Under the pieces are notes generated by a model. It did no database searches, was not told the DNA's origin, and was given only the letters and a program-made list of their open reading frames with translations. Both the position numbers and the translations under genes were made by a program. 64,000 nucleotides of DNA from assembly GCF_005222705.1 (NCBI RefSeq), contig NZ_STGF01000007.1, positions 62,001 through 126,000 of the forward strand, read 5' to 3'. The first letter of the stretch is position 1. The number at the start of each line of letters is the position of its first letter. The stretch comes from Paenibacillus sp. SY21-1 (GTDB lineage: Bacteria; Bacillota; Bacilli; Paenibacillales; Paenibacillaceae). Below are positions 8,973-18,190 of the stretch, piece after piece.

Positions 8973-9998
8973 TTATTTATACCAGCGGCTCAATTGAATC
9001 GCCATATCCTTGGAAATAATATCAAGGAGGCTTATGACCTTGCCGTACTCCATTCTTGTTGGGCCGAGTATCCCGATGGTTCCGAGGGACTGCCCGTCAA
9101 TCGCATACGTCGCGGTAATTATGCTGCAATTGCTAATCGCCTTGTGGTCATTCTCTGTACCGATGCGGACTTGTATACCTGATGGAATACCGGAAAACAT
9201 TTTCAGGATCGTGGGCGTTTCCTCCAACAGATCAAGAATCGTTTTCACCTTGTCTACATCTTTAAACTCCGGCTGCGTGAGCATGTTAGTCGTCCCGCCA
9301 AGGAAAATCCGATGCTCCTCCTCGCTCTCAAGCGCTTGATCCAGCACTTGGAGGATTTGCTCGTAATGATCGACGTGCCGCTCCAGCTCCTGCCCAACCT
9401 CGCTATACAGCTTCGAGCGCAGGCGGACAAAGGGAACGCCAACCAGCTTGGCATTTAGAATCGCAACAACCTTTTCCATTTCATCCATTCTAATGCCCGC
9501 AGGAATCGTTATCGTCCGATTCTCCACATGGCCGGTATTCGTTACAATAATCGCAACGGCAGAGCTCGCATCTAACGGCACAAGGCCAAAATGCTTAAGC
9601 GACGTGCTAAACGTCTCCGGCCCAAGCAGAATGGACGTATAATTGGTCAAATTGGACAAAATGGTGGCCGTATGCTGAATAACCTGTTCCATTTGATTCA
9701 TTTTTTCGGTAACAAGCGAGCGGATAAGATCGACATCATGCTCATTCACTTCGCTTTTCCCAAGCAGGTGGTCTACGTAATAACGGTATCCCTTTGTAGA
9801 AGGCACACGTCCAGCCGATGTATGCGGCTGCTCCAAAAAGCCGAGCTCCTCCAGATCCGCCATTTCGTTGCGAATCGTAGCAGGACTGAAGCCGACATCG
9901 CCGCGTTTCGAAATGCTGCGCGAGCCGACTGGTTCAGCCGAGCGAATATAATCATCCACTATTGCATGCAAAATCATCCGTTGTCGTTCCGTGAGCAT
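8973..9998 (-). CDS. hrcA: Heat-inducible transcription repressor HrcA
   Basis: HrcA represses the dnaK operon (and usually groESL) by binding CIRCE, with GroEL as its feedback signal in Bacillota. The 341-residue product starts MLTERQRMILHAI, has a winged-helix N-terminal domain (SISKRGDVGFSPATIRNEMA is the recognition region), a central GAF-like part and a C terminus with SIITATYAIDGQSLGTIGILGPTRM. I prefer the ATG at 9998, since GAGGGGG lies about 6 bases upstream; the in-frame ATG at 10013 lacks a site. It is first in the operon and directly follows the CIRCE, so it is autoregulated. Confidence 0.97.
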   Translation of the reverse strand: MLTERQRMILHAIVDDYIRSAEPVGSRSISKRGDVGFSPATIRNEMADLEELGFLEQPHTSAGRVPSTKGYRYYVDHLLGKSEVNEHDVDLIRSLVTEKMNQMEQVIQHTATILSNLTNYTSILLGPETFSTSLKHFGLVPLDASSAVAIIVTNTGHVENRTITIPAGIRMDEMEKVVAILNAKLVGVPFVRLRSKLYSEVGQELERHVDHYEQILQVLDQALESEEEHRIFLGGTTNMLTQPEFKDVDKVKTILDLLEETPTILKMFSGIPSGIQVRIGTENDHKAISNCSIITATYAIDGQSLGTIGILGPTRMEYGKVISLLDIISKDMAIQLSRWYK

Positions 9999-10042
9999 CC
10001 GAATCCCCCTCAATCGTTTTTACCGGTTAGCAGCTGCCACCG

Positions 10043-10069
10043 TTAGCACTCAATTAAGTCGAGTGCTAA
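10043..10069 (-). promoter_or_regulatory. CIRCE operator (HrcA binding site)
   Basis: The sequence is a perfect CIRCE element: TTAGCACTC, a 9-base spacer, GAGTGCTAA. It lies about 45 bases upstream of the hrcA start and just downstream of the promoter, the standard position for HrcA repression. Confidence 0.98.
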
Positions 10070-10080
10070 TCATTAATACA

Positions 10081-10110
10081 AAAATACCAAACCAGCTTGT
10101 TGATTGTCAA
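10081..10110 (-). promoter_or_regulatory. Vegetative promoter of the hrcA-grpE-dnaK-dnaJ operon
   Basis: On the minus strand a perfect -35 box TTGACA is followed, after 18 bases, by TATTTT as the -10 box. The transcription start would fall at or just before CIRCE, so HrcA bound there would block initiation or early elongation. Confidence 0.8.
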
Positions 10111-10247
10111 GTCGGTTCGGCATTTTTTGAAAGATAGGCAACACCAATTTGATAAGAAATCATATGAATATAGTAAAGAATTTGCGTTATAAAGTCGATA
10201 AAGAAAGGAGAGAATGGGTAATAAGAAGTAGGAAAGGGGGGAGCCTT

Positions 10248-10415
10248 ATGGAAACTTGGCGCGTATGGGAATGTAGTCACTGCGGCTCAACGATGAAGCT
10301 GAACTATGACGCTTCCGTACAGGACTATGAAAGAATCAAGCATTGCGTATGCGATGAAGGACTTATGGTCTGGCAGCACAATTACAGCGAAGAGTCTAAT
10401 CTGCAGACCGCATAG
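10248..10415 (+). CDS. Small zinc-ribbon-like protein (55 aa)
   Basis: The product, METWRVWECSHCGS at its N terminus, contains a CxxC pair (CSHC) and a second C-x-C pair (CVC) about 23 residues later, which together could bind one zinc ion as a small zinc ribbon. The ATG at 10248 is preceded by AGGAAAGGGGGGAG, a strong ribosome site. It is divergent from hrcA. I do not recognise a named family; a genus-level nucleic-acid-binding or structural peptide is possible. Confidence 0.65.
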   Translation: METWRVWECSHCGSTMKLNYDASVQDYERIKHCVCDEGLMVWQHNYSEESNLQTA

Positions 10416-10505
10416 CGTTATATGCCGTTGCCGTTTGGCCGATAAGCCGTCGCCTTCAAGCGAGCCTTGTCGGCCATTTTCCACGAATAGGGACGCGCTC
10501 ATGCG

Positions 10506-10976
10506 TTAATTGATTATTTTGAGCACGGCAATTTCATCGCAAGCAAGCTGCTTCGGACAGTTCACGCAATCCTTCCACACCTTCTCCGGAAATATTTCCT
10601 TATCTACAACGGTAAAACCGTTTTTCTCAAAAAAAGCTACGGCATAGGTCAGCGCCATTATTTTCGGAATACCCTGCTCCTTCGCCTGCAGGATCAAGGC
10701 GTCAACCAGCTTGCTTCCGATGCCCAGGCCCTTGTAGCCCTCCGTCATGCCCAGCGATCGAATTTCCACAAGCTCCTGGCCAAGTCTCATCAAAGCCCCG
10801 CAGCCAACAACCTCATTGCCGATTTCCGCCACGACGAACGTATCGATGACGTACGCCAGCGCTTCCCGAGTGCGAGGCAGCATAATGCCCTTTTCCGCAT
10901 AACCTTTAATTAGCTCAAACAATGTGTCAATATCATCCGTTGTCGCTTTTCTGCAAACGACCTGTAATGCCTGCAT
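10506..10976 (-). CDS. GNAT N-acetyltransferase, ArgA-like
   Basis: The 156-residue protein is a GNAT-fold acetyltransferase. It carries the acetyl-CoA pyrophosphate-binding stretch with GLGIGSKL near residue 84. Its C-terminal part, with FFEKNGFTVVDKE then PEKVWKDCVNCPK and CDE, resembles the N-acetylglutamate synthase (ArgA-type) acetyltransferases. In arginine biosynthesis such enzymes make N-acetylglutamate, but no arg genes are near, so the substrate is uncertain. The cysteines near the C terminus (C-x-x-C and C) recur in this subgroup. It is transcribed in the same direction as hemW on the far side and appears monocistronic. Confidence 0.8.
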   Translation of the reverse strand: MQALQVVCRKATTDDIDTLFELIKGYAEKGIMLPRTREALAYVIDTFVVAEIGNEVVGCGALMRLGQELVEIRSLGMTEGYKGLGIGSKLVDALILQAKEQGIPKIMALTYAVAFFEKNGFTVVDKEIFPEKVWKDCVNCPKQLACDEIAVLKIIN

Positions 10977-11160
10977 TGTGCTTTCGCCTCCACCCGGTGC
11001 AAGTTCAAAAAGAATATGAATAAATATACAACACTATGAATTTTTTATCAAGACGCTTTTACCCGCTTTTCTACGCCCGGCGGCAGTCGCCTTCCCCGAA
11101 GGCCAAGCCCGTATTTCGCTTAGCCGCTTGTGACGATGATACGCCAACCGGGCTTCATCG

Positions 11161-12324
11161 CTATCCTTCAAGAAAAGCGCCGAACACTTCATTGCCAAGC
11201 AGTACGCCTCGATCCGTCAGCTTATAAATCGTATCTTCGCCGTTCCGTTCAGCCGACAGCAAGCCGTCGCTCATCAATTTGCTCAAGATAGGTCCGAATT
11301 TGTCTTCCAGCCGCTTGCCATCAAACTGCTTGGCAAATCGGGATGCCGGCACGCCTTCCAGCAGACGCAAGCCGACCATCATCAAATCCTCCATCGCTTC
11401 CTCTTCAGGAATGTCGTGCGTCTCCAGCCGCGGAAGGCGCTCTGCCGCCGCTTCCATATAAGGCGTAATTCCTTTAAGGTTCACATGACGCTGACGATTC
11501 GCATAGCCGTGCGCGCCCGCTCCGAGGCCGTAATAGGACTCATTGCGCCAATACGTGGAATTATGGCGGCTCGCAAAGCCAGGCTTGGCGAAGTTGCTGA
11601 TTTCATAATGCTCGTATCCGCCCTTCTTAAGCATCTCCATCAGAAGCAGGAACATATTGTATTCCTCTTCCTCAGGCGGCAGCGGCAGCTCGTTGCGCTC
11701 GTACAGCTTGTGAAACAGCGTATTCTCCTCCACCTTGAGGCTGTAAATGGAGTAATGAGGCAAATCAAGCTCCAGCGCCCGCTTAACGCTCTCCTCCAAA
11801 TGGCGGACCGTCTGCCCTGGCAGACCAAACATTAAATCGATCGACATATTCGTAAAGCCAACCTTGCGGGCATTGTCGAGACTCCGGTACACATCATCCA
11901 CATTGTGAATGCGGCCGATCCGCTCCAGCAGGCCGTTGTCGAACGACTGAACGCCGAAGCTGATCCGATTAACCCCGCCGGCCCTCATTGCGGCCAGCTT
12001 GTCCACATCGGTTGTGCCGGGATTCGCCTCCATAGAAAACTCCACATCGCTTGCGAGCGGGAAATGTTTCTGCACGGCGTTCAAAAACCGCTCCATCTGC
12101 GGCGGCGTGAGCACAGTCGGAGTCCCCCCGCCAACGAATACGGTGTCAATCCGCTGCGGCGGGAGCTCTTCAACCGTTCTGATCATTTCCTGCTCCAAGG
12201 CATCCAAATAAGCGTCTACCGGCTGCCCCTTCAACACATAGGATGTGAAATCGCAATAATGGCATTTGTTCGTGCAAAACGGGATATGGATATATAACGC
12301 GCTAGGCGATGCAAGCTTCAGCAA
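11161..12324 (-). CDS. hemW: Radical SAM protein HemW (coproporphyrinogen dehydrogenase-like)
   Basis: HemW is a radical-SAM, haem-binding protein thought to act as a haem chaperone; older annotation calls it oxygen-independent coproporphyrinogen III oxidase. The 387-residue product has the iron-sulfur motif CTNKCHYCDF near residues 17-26 (CxxxCxxC), followed by VFVGGGTPT near 62 and GVQSF near 144. The length is typical of HemW and shorter than genuine HemN. It lies between lepA and hrcA in the standard Bacillales order, about 90 bases after lepA. Confidence 0.94.
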   Translation of the reverse strand: MLKLASPSALYIHIPFCTNKCHYCDFTSYVLKGQPVDAYLDALEQEMIRTVEELPPQRIDTVFVGGGTPTVLTPPQMERFLNAVQKHFPLASDVEFSMEANPGTTDVDKLAAMRAGGVNRISFGVQSFDNGLLERIGRIHNVDDVYRSLDNARKVGFTNMSIDLMFGLPGQTVRHLEESVKRALELDLPHYSIYSLKVEENTLFHKLYERNELPLPPEEEEYNMFLLLMEMLKKGGYEHYEISNFAKPGFASRHNSTYWRNESYYGLGAGAHGYANRQRHVNLKGITPYMEAAAERLPRLETHDIPEEEAMEDLMMVGLRLLEGVPASRFAKQFDGKRLEDKFGPILSKLMSDGLLSAERNGEDTIYKLTDRGVLLGNEVFGAFLEG

Positions 12325-12376
12325 TCCGCTCGCCTCCTTCTTCTGATGAACTCGTTGTGCAACTGACTACAATAGC

Positions 12377-12405
12377 AAAGAGGGAGAGCTGCGCCCTCCC
12401 TCATC
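12377..12405 (-). terminator. Terminator downstream of lepA
   Basis: On the minus strand GAGGGAGGGC and the partly complementary TCTCCCTC form a stem 11 bases after the lepA stop, followed by the T-containing TTTGCTATT. The T-tract is weak, so termination may be partial and could let some transcript reach hemW. Confidence 0.5.
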
Positions 12406-12415
12406 CTCGTACGGT

Positions 12416-14233
12416 TTAATCCTCGTCGATTTTGAGCACCGCCATGAACGCTTCCTGCGGCACTTCTACACTGCCTACCTGCTTCATCCGCTTCTTGCCT
12501 TCCTTCTGCTTCTCAAGCAGCTTGCGCTTCCGGCTAATATCGCCGCCGTAACACTTGGCAAGTACGTTTTTGCGCATCGCCTTCACCGTTTCACGCGCAA
12601 TGACCTTCGTTCCGATCGAAGCCTGAACGGGAACCTCGAACATTTGGCGCGGAATCAGCTCCTTCATCTTCTGGCAGATGATCCGGCCGCGGTGATAAGC
12701 CCGATCACGGTGAACGATGACCGACAATGCGTCAACCTGCTCGCCGTTAAGCATGATATCCATTTTGACCAAGCTGGATTTCCGGTAGCCGGAAAGCTCG
12801 TAATCGAACGAAGCGTATCCCTTCGTGCTCGATTTCAATTGATCAAAGAAATCGTAGACGATTTCGGACAACGGAATCTGATAGGTAATCGTTACGCGAT
12901 TCGTATCGAGATATTCCATATTTACAAATTCGCCGCGTTTATTCTGGCAAAGCTCCATGATCGCTCCGACGTAATCGTTCGGTACGATGATCGCCGCTTT
13001 TACGTAAGGCTCTTCAACATACTCAAGCTTGCCCGCTTCCGGATAATTGGACGGGTTGTCGATATCGATCGTCTCGCCGTTCGTCAGCGTGACTTTATAA
13101 ATAACGCTTGGCGCGGTCGTAATCAGCGGAATATTGAACTCGCGCTCAATCCGCTCCTGAATAATTTCCATATGCAGCAGCCCCAGGAAGCCGCAACGGA
13201 AGCCGAAGCCTAGCGCCGTCGAGGATTCCGGCTCGTAGCGCAGCGATGCGTCGTTCAGCTCCAGCTTCTCGAGCGCCTCGCGCAAATCGTTGTAGTCCTG
13301 CGTTTCAATCGGATACAGGCCGCAGAACACCATCGGGTTAATCTGACGGTAGCCGGGCAGGCGCTCAGGCGCCGGACGCTTGGCCTCCGTAATCGTGTCG
13401 CCGACGCGGGTATCCTTTACATTCTTGATTCCGGCTACGACGAAGCCGACGTCGCCCACTGAGAGCTCGTCAACCATCGTCATGCGCGGCATAAACGCGC
13501 CAACCTCGATAACCTCGAATTCGGCTCCGGTAGCCATAAAGCGTATTTTTTTGCCCGCTTTGATGCTGCCGTCCATTACGCGCACATACACGATAACTCC
13601 CTTGTAGGGATCGTAGTGCGAGTCAAAAATGAGCGCTTTAAGCGGGCTGTCCGGATCGCCCGTCGGCGCAGGCATTTTGGTTACGACCTGCTCCAGTATT
13701 TCCTTGATGCCGATGCCTGCCTTGGCGGAGGCGTGTACCGCATCGCTTGCGTCAAGCCCGATTACATCCTCGATTTCCTGCTTCACCCGCTCAGGCTCTG
13801 CGCTAGGCAAATCGATTTTATTAATAACCGGGACGATTTCCAGATTGTTGTCGAGCGCGAGATACACGTTCGCAAGCGTCTGAGCCTCGATGCCCTGCGC
13901 CGCATCCACGACAAGCAGCGCGCCCTCGCAGGCGGCAAGACTTCGCGAAACCTCATATGTAAAATCGACATGTCCAGGCGTATCGATCAAATTAAGGATA
14001 TACTCCTCGCCGTCATCTGCTTTGTATCTAAGCCGGACCGCTTGCAGCTTGATGGTTATGCCGCGCTCGCGCTCCAGATCCATCTGATCCAGCACCTGCT
14101 CCTGCATCTCGCGGGAGGACAGCGCTCCTGTAAACTCCAGAATGCGGTCTGCAAGCGTCGATTTCCCGTGGTCTATATGCGCGATGATGGAAAAATTTCT
14201 AATTTTCGTTTGCCGTTCACGTACGTCAGTCAT
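12416..14233 (-). CDS. lepA: Translation factor LepA (elongation factor 4)
   Basis: LepA is a ribosome-binding GTPase that acts in initiation or back-translocation. The 605-residue protein has the G-domain motifs [16 protein letters not shown] near residue 17, DTPGHVDF near 83 and NKIDLPSA near 137, then domains II, III and V, and the LepA-specific C terminus with [19 protein letters not shown]. The ATG starts [14 protein letters not shown]. It is intact and lies in the conserved spoIIP-(yqxA)-lepA-hemW order. Confidence 0.98.
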   Translation of the reverse strand: MTDVRERQTKIRNFSIIAHIDHGKSTLADRILEFTGALSSREMQEQVLDQMDLERERGITIKLQAVRLRYKADDGEEYILNLIDTPGHVDFTYEVSRSLAACEGALLVVDAAQGIEAQTLANVYLALDNNLEIVPVINKIDLPSAEPERVKQEIEDVIGLDASDAVHASAKAGIGIKEILEQVVTKMPAPTGDPDSPLKALIFDSHYDPYKGVIVYVRVMDGSIKAGKKIRFMATGAEFEVIEVGAFMPRMTMVDELSVGDVGFVVAGIKNVKDTRVGDTITEAKRPAPERLPGYRQINPMVFCGLYPIETQDYNDLREALEKLELNDASLRYEPESSTALGFGFRCGFLGLLHMEIIQERIEREFNIPLITTAPSVIYKVTLTNGETIDIDNPSNYPEAGKLEYVEEPYVKAAIIVPNDYVGAIMELCQNKRGEFVNMEYLDTNRVTITYQIPLSEIVYDFFDQLKSSTKGYASFDYELSGYRKSSLVKMDIMLNGEQVDALSVIVHRDRAYHRGRIICQKMKELIPRQMFEVPVQASIGTKVIARETVKAMRKNVLAKCYGGDISRKRKLLEKQKEGKKRMKQVGSVEVPQEAFMAVLKIDED

Positions 14234-14325
14234 GCCCTAGCCCCCACAATTCCCAATAATGCTAATCATTCCGTTTATTATATCAGCTTAGGGGTCCACC
14301 AGCAATGTTCATTATGCAAGGAGCG

Positions 14326-14772
14326 TTACTCCGTAAGTCCGTCAAAAATCGAGACGATAAATCGGATGCCTTCGCTGGACATGTTTTGCAGAAGGCCGGA
14401 GGTTGAATCCGCAAGCTGATTGACCGTCGGCTGGCTGTCGTCCAGCGGGATTCCCGGCAGTCGGTTCTCGGCAGCCGAATCGGTTTCGTACGACGATTCA
14501 TCAGCCCGAGCGCTGCCCCCCTTGGCCGCTTGGCGCTTCAGCTCCTCCAGCTCGCGCTCCAGCTGGGCAATCTTTTTCTCCTGATAAGTCAGCTCCCTTT
14601 CCTCCGCCCGCAGGCTGTCCGTTTCCTGGAGGGGCGCTTGCGCGTAGCCGCCCTCGCCCTCTAGCGGTCCGTACACTCTCGCAATCCCGCTTGTCGACAG
14701 CTCAAGTCCATACATGACAATGACGGCAAGAGCACCGCCGACGATAAGCCATTTGAACGGATTTTTTCTCAT
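14326..14772 (-). CDS. YqxA-position membrane-anchored protein (DUF3679-like)
   Basis: The 148-residue product has one N-terminal membrane segment (WLIVGGALAVIVMYGLEL, about residues 9-26), then a Glu/Lys/Arg-rich coiled-coil stretch near 58-85 and a C-terminal region ending in GIRFIVSIFDGLTE. It lies between spoIIP and lepA, exactly where Bacillus subtilis has yqxA (DUF3679). The assignment rests mainly on position and topology. Its role is unknown; the neighbours suggest a sporulation link, and it is separated from spoIIP by about 60 bases in the same direction. Confidence 0.72.
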   Translation of the reverse strand: MRKNPFKWLIVGGALAVIVMYGLELSTSGIARVYGPLEGEGGYAQAPLQETDSLRAEERELTYQEKKIAQLERELEELKRQAAKGGSARADESSYETDSAAENRLPGIPLDDSQPTVNQLADSTSGLLQNMSSEGIRFIVSIFDGLTE

Positions 14773-14830
14773 AGCCTGCTCTCCCTCCCTTTCGCTAATG
14801 AAGCAGCTGCTTCATGGCCGGATAAACCGA

Positions 14831-16048
14831 CTAGGAAGACTGCACGCTGTCCAAATAAATGCCTGCTATAACCTCCGCCAGCGCATCGGCTGTCCGGTAC
14901 GATTCCTCCAGCGTATTCTCCACGCCACCGATCTCGATAAGCACGCTGTTGGCCGCTAAAGACTGATTGTATTCCGCATTGCCGCTTGCTGCCGTCTTTC
15001 CCCATATGCCGCGCGATATGCCCGGATATTTGCGTTCAAGCTCCTTATGAATTTTCGAGGCGAAGGCTTCATTTTTTTCCCAATTGGGATTTTTATGTCC
15101 GATGATGAAATAAACCTGGGCATAGCTTTCCCCCTTTATGTCGACAGTCGTATACTTGCGCGTCTGTGAATCGCGATGCAGGTCGAAAAAGTATGTCAGC
15201 TCCTTGTTGCTGGCCATCGCTTCCTTTACCGTTTTCTTGGAATACTTATAGGAGAGCTCCCAGCGGTAATCGGGAATCGCCGTCGGATAATCGACGTCGG
15301 AGTGCTGCGAGCCGACGCCTTTTTGCTCCAGCTGCTTTGCCAGCCGCTTTCCGACCAGCGTTATATTTTGAGTTTTGGAGTTCGGGTCCTTGCTTTTGTC
15401 CGTCAGAACCGGGTAATACGATTCCCTGTTATGCGAATGATAAATAAAAACCACCTTGGAGCCGCCCGTGGCCGGCTTATCCGCATCGCCGTCAGGCTCC
15501 TCGGTAGAGATCGGCTCGTCCGTCTGCGGAGGCGCGCTTGGCTCGCTGTCCGGCGTTGCGGCAGGCGGTTCCTCCACATCGCCCCCGGCATCCGAGTGGA
15601 TGGGCGTATTGTCCTCCGGACCGGCTGCCGTATCCGTGCCGATGCCGCTATGAAGCAGAAAGGCATCGCCGACGCTAAGCCCGGGAAGCTCCCCCGCAAG
15701 CAGGCTGGTCGGATCCGTCGGATTAATATCGGTGAGCATTCTCACCAGCATGGCGCTTAGCTGCTTCGCGTTAAACGACTCGATCTCGGCACTGCTATGA
15801 AAAGCCGGCATCTCTACCTCCAGCATGTCCCCAAAAAATCCGCTTGATACGGCGGCGGCAAAACCTTTCATGGAATGCACTGGAGAAGCAGTCCCCTGCT
15901 GGTGCGCCATCGCGCTGACGCCAAGCATGACGAAAAACAGCATCGAGCATAAGCAAAGCGTTAAAAAGGCACGTCCCGTCACAAGCACTTGTCTTAGCCG
16001 TTTGCCGGCTCCATCCAGGTCTAGCCACAACATCCTTTGTTTCATCAA
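14831..16048 (-). CDS. spoIIP: Stage II sporulation protein P (SpoIIP)
   Basis: SpoIIP is a membrane-anchored peptidoglycan amidase and endopeptidase that, with SpoIID and SpoIIM, thins the septal wall and drives engulfment. The 405 residues comprise an N-terminal membrane segment (about 27-50), a Pro/Glu/Asp-rich linker near 130-195, and the catalytic domain with VVFIYHSHNRESYYP near 198, FFDLHRDSQ near 290 and LIEIGGVENTLEES near 374, which contain the expected zinc and catalytic residues. It is intact, lies downstream of gpr in the conserved order, and would be under sporulation-sigma control, although I could not pick a promoter. Confidence 0.95.
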   Translation of the reverse strand: MMKQRMLWLDLDGAGKRLRQVLVTGRAFLTLCLCSMLFFVMLGVSAMAHQQGTASPVHSMKGFAAAVSSGFFGDMLEVEMPAFHSSAEIESFNAKQLSAMLVRMLTDINPTDPTSLLAGELPGLSVGDAFLLHSGIGTDTAAGPEDNTPIHSDAGGDVEEPPAATPDSEPSAPPQTDEPISTEEPDGDADKPATGGSKVVFIYHSHNRESYYPVLTDKSKDPNSKTQNITLVGKRLAKQLEQKGVGSQHSDVDYPTAIPDYRWELSYKYSKKTVKEAMASNKELTYFFDLHRDSQTRKYTTVDIKGESYAQVYFIIGHKNPNWEKNEAFASKIHKELERKYPGISRGIWGKTAASGNAEYNQSLAANSVLIEIGGVENTLEESYRTADALAEVIAGIYLDSVQSS

Positions 16049-16300
16049 TGGAATACCTCCTGCTTCTGTTTGCGAGTCGCCGCTCCTCTTCCTCTAGTAA
16101 TCTATGATAGAAAGAGAGTTCATAGAACCTCCCCATGCTTGAGCGTCCTAATTTCCTGTCGAAAAGGAGCAAATCCCGCATCCCGGTTAGCGAGGACGTC
16201 CAGCATGCTTTTGCTTCCTTCTGCCGCAAACAAGCGCCTTCCTGTTTGTCTATCGCAAAAAAATAAGCCTGCCAGCGACTGCCGGCAGACCATCATATGA

Positions 16301-16365
16301 AAAAACGCGAAATCGGGAAAGCGCCTGCGCCTTTAACAGGCCGGCTCATCCGCGATTGCGCGTTG
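16301..16365 (-). terminator. Terminator downstream of gpr
   Basis: On the minus strand AACGCGCAATCG and CGATTTCGCGTT pair with one mismatch around an inner hairpin, followed by TTTTTTC. It lies just after the gpr stop and should separate gpr from spoIIP. Confidence 0.75.
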
Positions 16366-16371
16366 GCGGGT

Positions 16372-17382
16372 TTAATGCGTGTAGGCTGCGACGTTATCCG
16401 TATCTACCGCCTCATGAAGCGATGCGTTTAAGCCGCTGGCTATAATATTGGCGATATCCTCAATAAATTCATCGATCTCTTTTGGCGTAACCAGCAGATC
16501 ATGCCCCAGCGGCCCAAGCACTTCCCGCACGAGCTGAAGCCGTTCGTTTTCCTCCATTTGATGAACCAGGCCCATAATTTGTCCGGCCGCGCCGGTGCTT
16601 TGGCTGCTGAAATGATTGCCCATCAGCTCCAGCGTGTTGTTCACGATGGTTGATGCGTATACGACGGTCGGCACTCCGATCGCAATGACCGGCACGCCCA
16701 AAATATGCTGGGTCAGTCCTTTTCGTTTGTTTCCGATGCCTGAACCGGGATGAATGCCCGTGTCCGCAATTTGTATGGTCGTATTCACGCGCTCAAGCGA
16801 CCTAGAAGCTAGCGCATCGATGGCGATAATGACATCCGGCCGCGATTTCTCCACGATGCCGTGCACGATTTCGCTGGACTCGATTCCGGTTATGCCAAGC
16901 ACCCCTGGCGCTATAGCGCTGACGGGTCGATAGCCCGGTGCAACCTGATCGGGCATCAATTCAAAAAAATGACGGGTAACCATTACATTTTCCACGACAA
17001 TGGGCCCCAGAGCGTCCGGCGTCACATTCCAGTTGCCTAGTCCGACGATAAGCGCTTTTGCCGTTTTCGGTATCGACAAGCGCTCGAGGAACGCTTCAAA
17101 ATGTTTGGCAAACTGCGTAGCGACCAGATCCTGCAAGCCCGTATCCCCGCTTCGCAAGCCGGGAACCTCTATGGTAATGTAGTGCCCTTCCATTTTGCCG
17201 ATCGCGCGCGCGCCTTGTTCATTTTGAACATGAAGGCGGGTTATCGTAATGCCATCCTCTTCGGTCGTTTCCGATTGAATCCCGTGTATGGGCGAGCCGG
17301 CAGACCCCTCGGCTATTTCCTTGGCCTCCAGCGCCAAATCCGTTCCTACATTAAAATCCTGCAAATCGAGCTGTTTGTCCAT
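16372..17382 (-). CDS. gpr: Germination protease Gpr
   Basis: Gpr degrades small acid-soluble spore proteins (SASPs) early in spore germination; it is made as a zymogen in the forespore and matured by removal of an N-terminal propeptide. The roughly 336-residue product (M63 family) starts MDKQLDLQDFNVGTDLA, where the cleaved propeptide is expected, and shows GLGNWNVTPDALGP near residue 115 and IDALASRS near 190, conserved in the family. I chose the ATG at 17382 because GGGGG lies about 7 bases upstream; an ATG 21 bases earlier has no site. It is divergent from rpsT, as in Bacillus. Confidence 0.96.
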   Translation of the reverse strand: MDKQLDLQDFNVGTDLALEAKEIAEGSAGSPIHGIQSETTEEDGITITRLHVQNEQGARAIGKMEGHYITIEVPGLRSGDTGLQDLVATQFAKHFEAFLERLSIPKTAKALIVGLGNWNVTPDALGPIVVENVMVTRHFFELMPDQVAPGYRPVSAIAPGVLGITGIESSEIVHGIVEKSRPDVIIAIDALASRSLERVNTTIQIADTGIHPGSGIGNKRKGLTQHILGVPVIAIGVPTVVYASTIVNNTLELMGNHFSSQSTGAAGQIMGLVHQMEENERLQLVREVLGPLGHDLLVTPKEIDEFIEDIANIIASGLNASLHEAVDTDNVAAYTH

Positions 17383-17651
17383 TCGATTGCCCCCTATGTT
17401 CATGACGTTTCCAGCAAATCGCAGTACGCCCGGCCAGAACTTGGACGACGGCTTTGCTTATCCTTTTTTGGCGCAGCTTCCCTCTTATTGTTTGCAGAGC
17501 GTATGTTTTCATACTCCCTTGCGAGGAGGCTTTCGCCAAGCGGAATGATGGTATTGCTTTTTGGGTATTCGCATGGTAATATATTTAAAGTTGTGTTGTC
17601 TAGGTAAATGATGCCTACGCATCGTTGTGAACAGTTTAGGAGGTGAATTCC

Positions 17652-17924
17652 ATGCCAAACATTAAATCCGCGATTAAACGCGTTAAAACAAGCGAGAAGC
17701 GCCGTGCTTTGAACGCTTCCCAAAAATCCGCACTTCGTTCGGCCGTTAAAACTGCTGACCAAGCTATCGCTGGCGCTGATGCAGCGGCTGCTAAAGCAGC
17801 TCTGATCGCAGCAACGAAAAAATTGGATAAAGCAGCAACTAAAGGCCTGATCCATAAAAATGCGGCTGCCCGCAAAAAATCTCGTCTTGCTAAAAAGCTG
17901 AACGCTCTTACAGCACAAGCTTAA
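17652..17924 (+). CDS. rpsT: 30S ribosomal protein S20
   Basis: S20 is a primary 16S rRNA-binding protein of the small subunit. The 90-residue, Ala/Lys-rich product begins [18 protein letters not shown], the diagnostic N terminus, and ends in LNALTAQA. The ATG at 17652 follows TAGGAGGTGAATTCC, a strong ribosome site; an upstream in-frame GTG lies inside that site and is not used. It is monocistronic, divergent from gpr, and ends in a strong terminator. A plus-strand start in the 270-base gap with gpr must hold its promoter. Confidence 0.98.
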   Translation: MPNIKSAIKRVKTSEKRRALNASQKSALRSAVKTADQAIAGADAAAAKAALIAATKKLDKAATKGLIHKNAAARKKSRLAKKLNALTAQA

Positions 17925-17941
17925 TGCATACGAACCAAGCA

Positions 17942-17987
17942 AAGGATACTCGCAAACGGACAAGTTCGTTTGCGAGTATCCTTTTTT
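17942..17987 (+). terminator. rpsT terminator
   Basis: AAGGATACTCGCAAACG and CGTTTGCGAGTATCCTT form a 17-bp stem with a short loop, followed by TTTTTT. It is a strong intrinsic terminator 18 bases after the rpsT stop. Confidence 0.95.
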
Positions 17988-18103
17988 ATGCTTCCCCCAA
18001 TGCTTGTCCTCCCTGTTTAGTTTTTTCCACTCTAGTCAAGCCACTGCTTCGCCGCATGCGGCCGACTAGTCAAGCTTAACTCGCCTAACACATGAGATAG
18101 CCG

Positions 18104-18144
18104 AAAAAAGCCCCTATAACGCCACAAAGCGCCAAGGAGCCCCC
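18104..18144 (-). terminator. Terminator downstream of holA
   Basis: On the minus strand a GC-rich imperfect hairpin (GGGGGCTCCTTGGCGC against GGCGTTATAGGGGC, using G-T pairs) is followed by TTTTTTC, about 50 bases after the holA stop. Confidence 0.6.
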
Positions 18145-18190
18145 ATCTACATAATTATGTTCCAGTTACCCGGCATTTGCACCTGTCTGA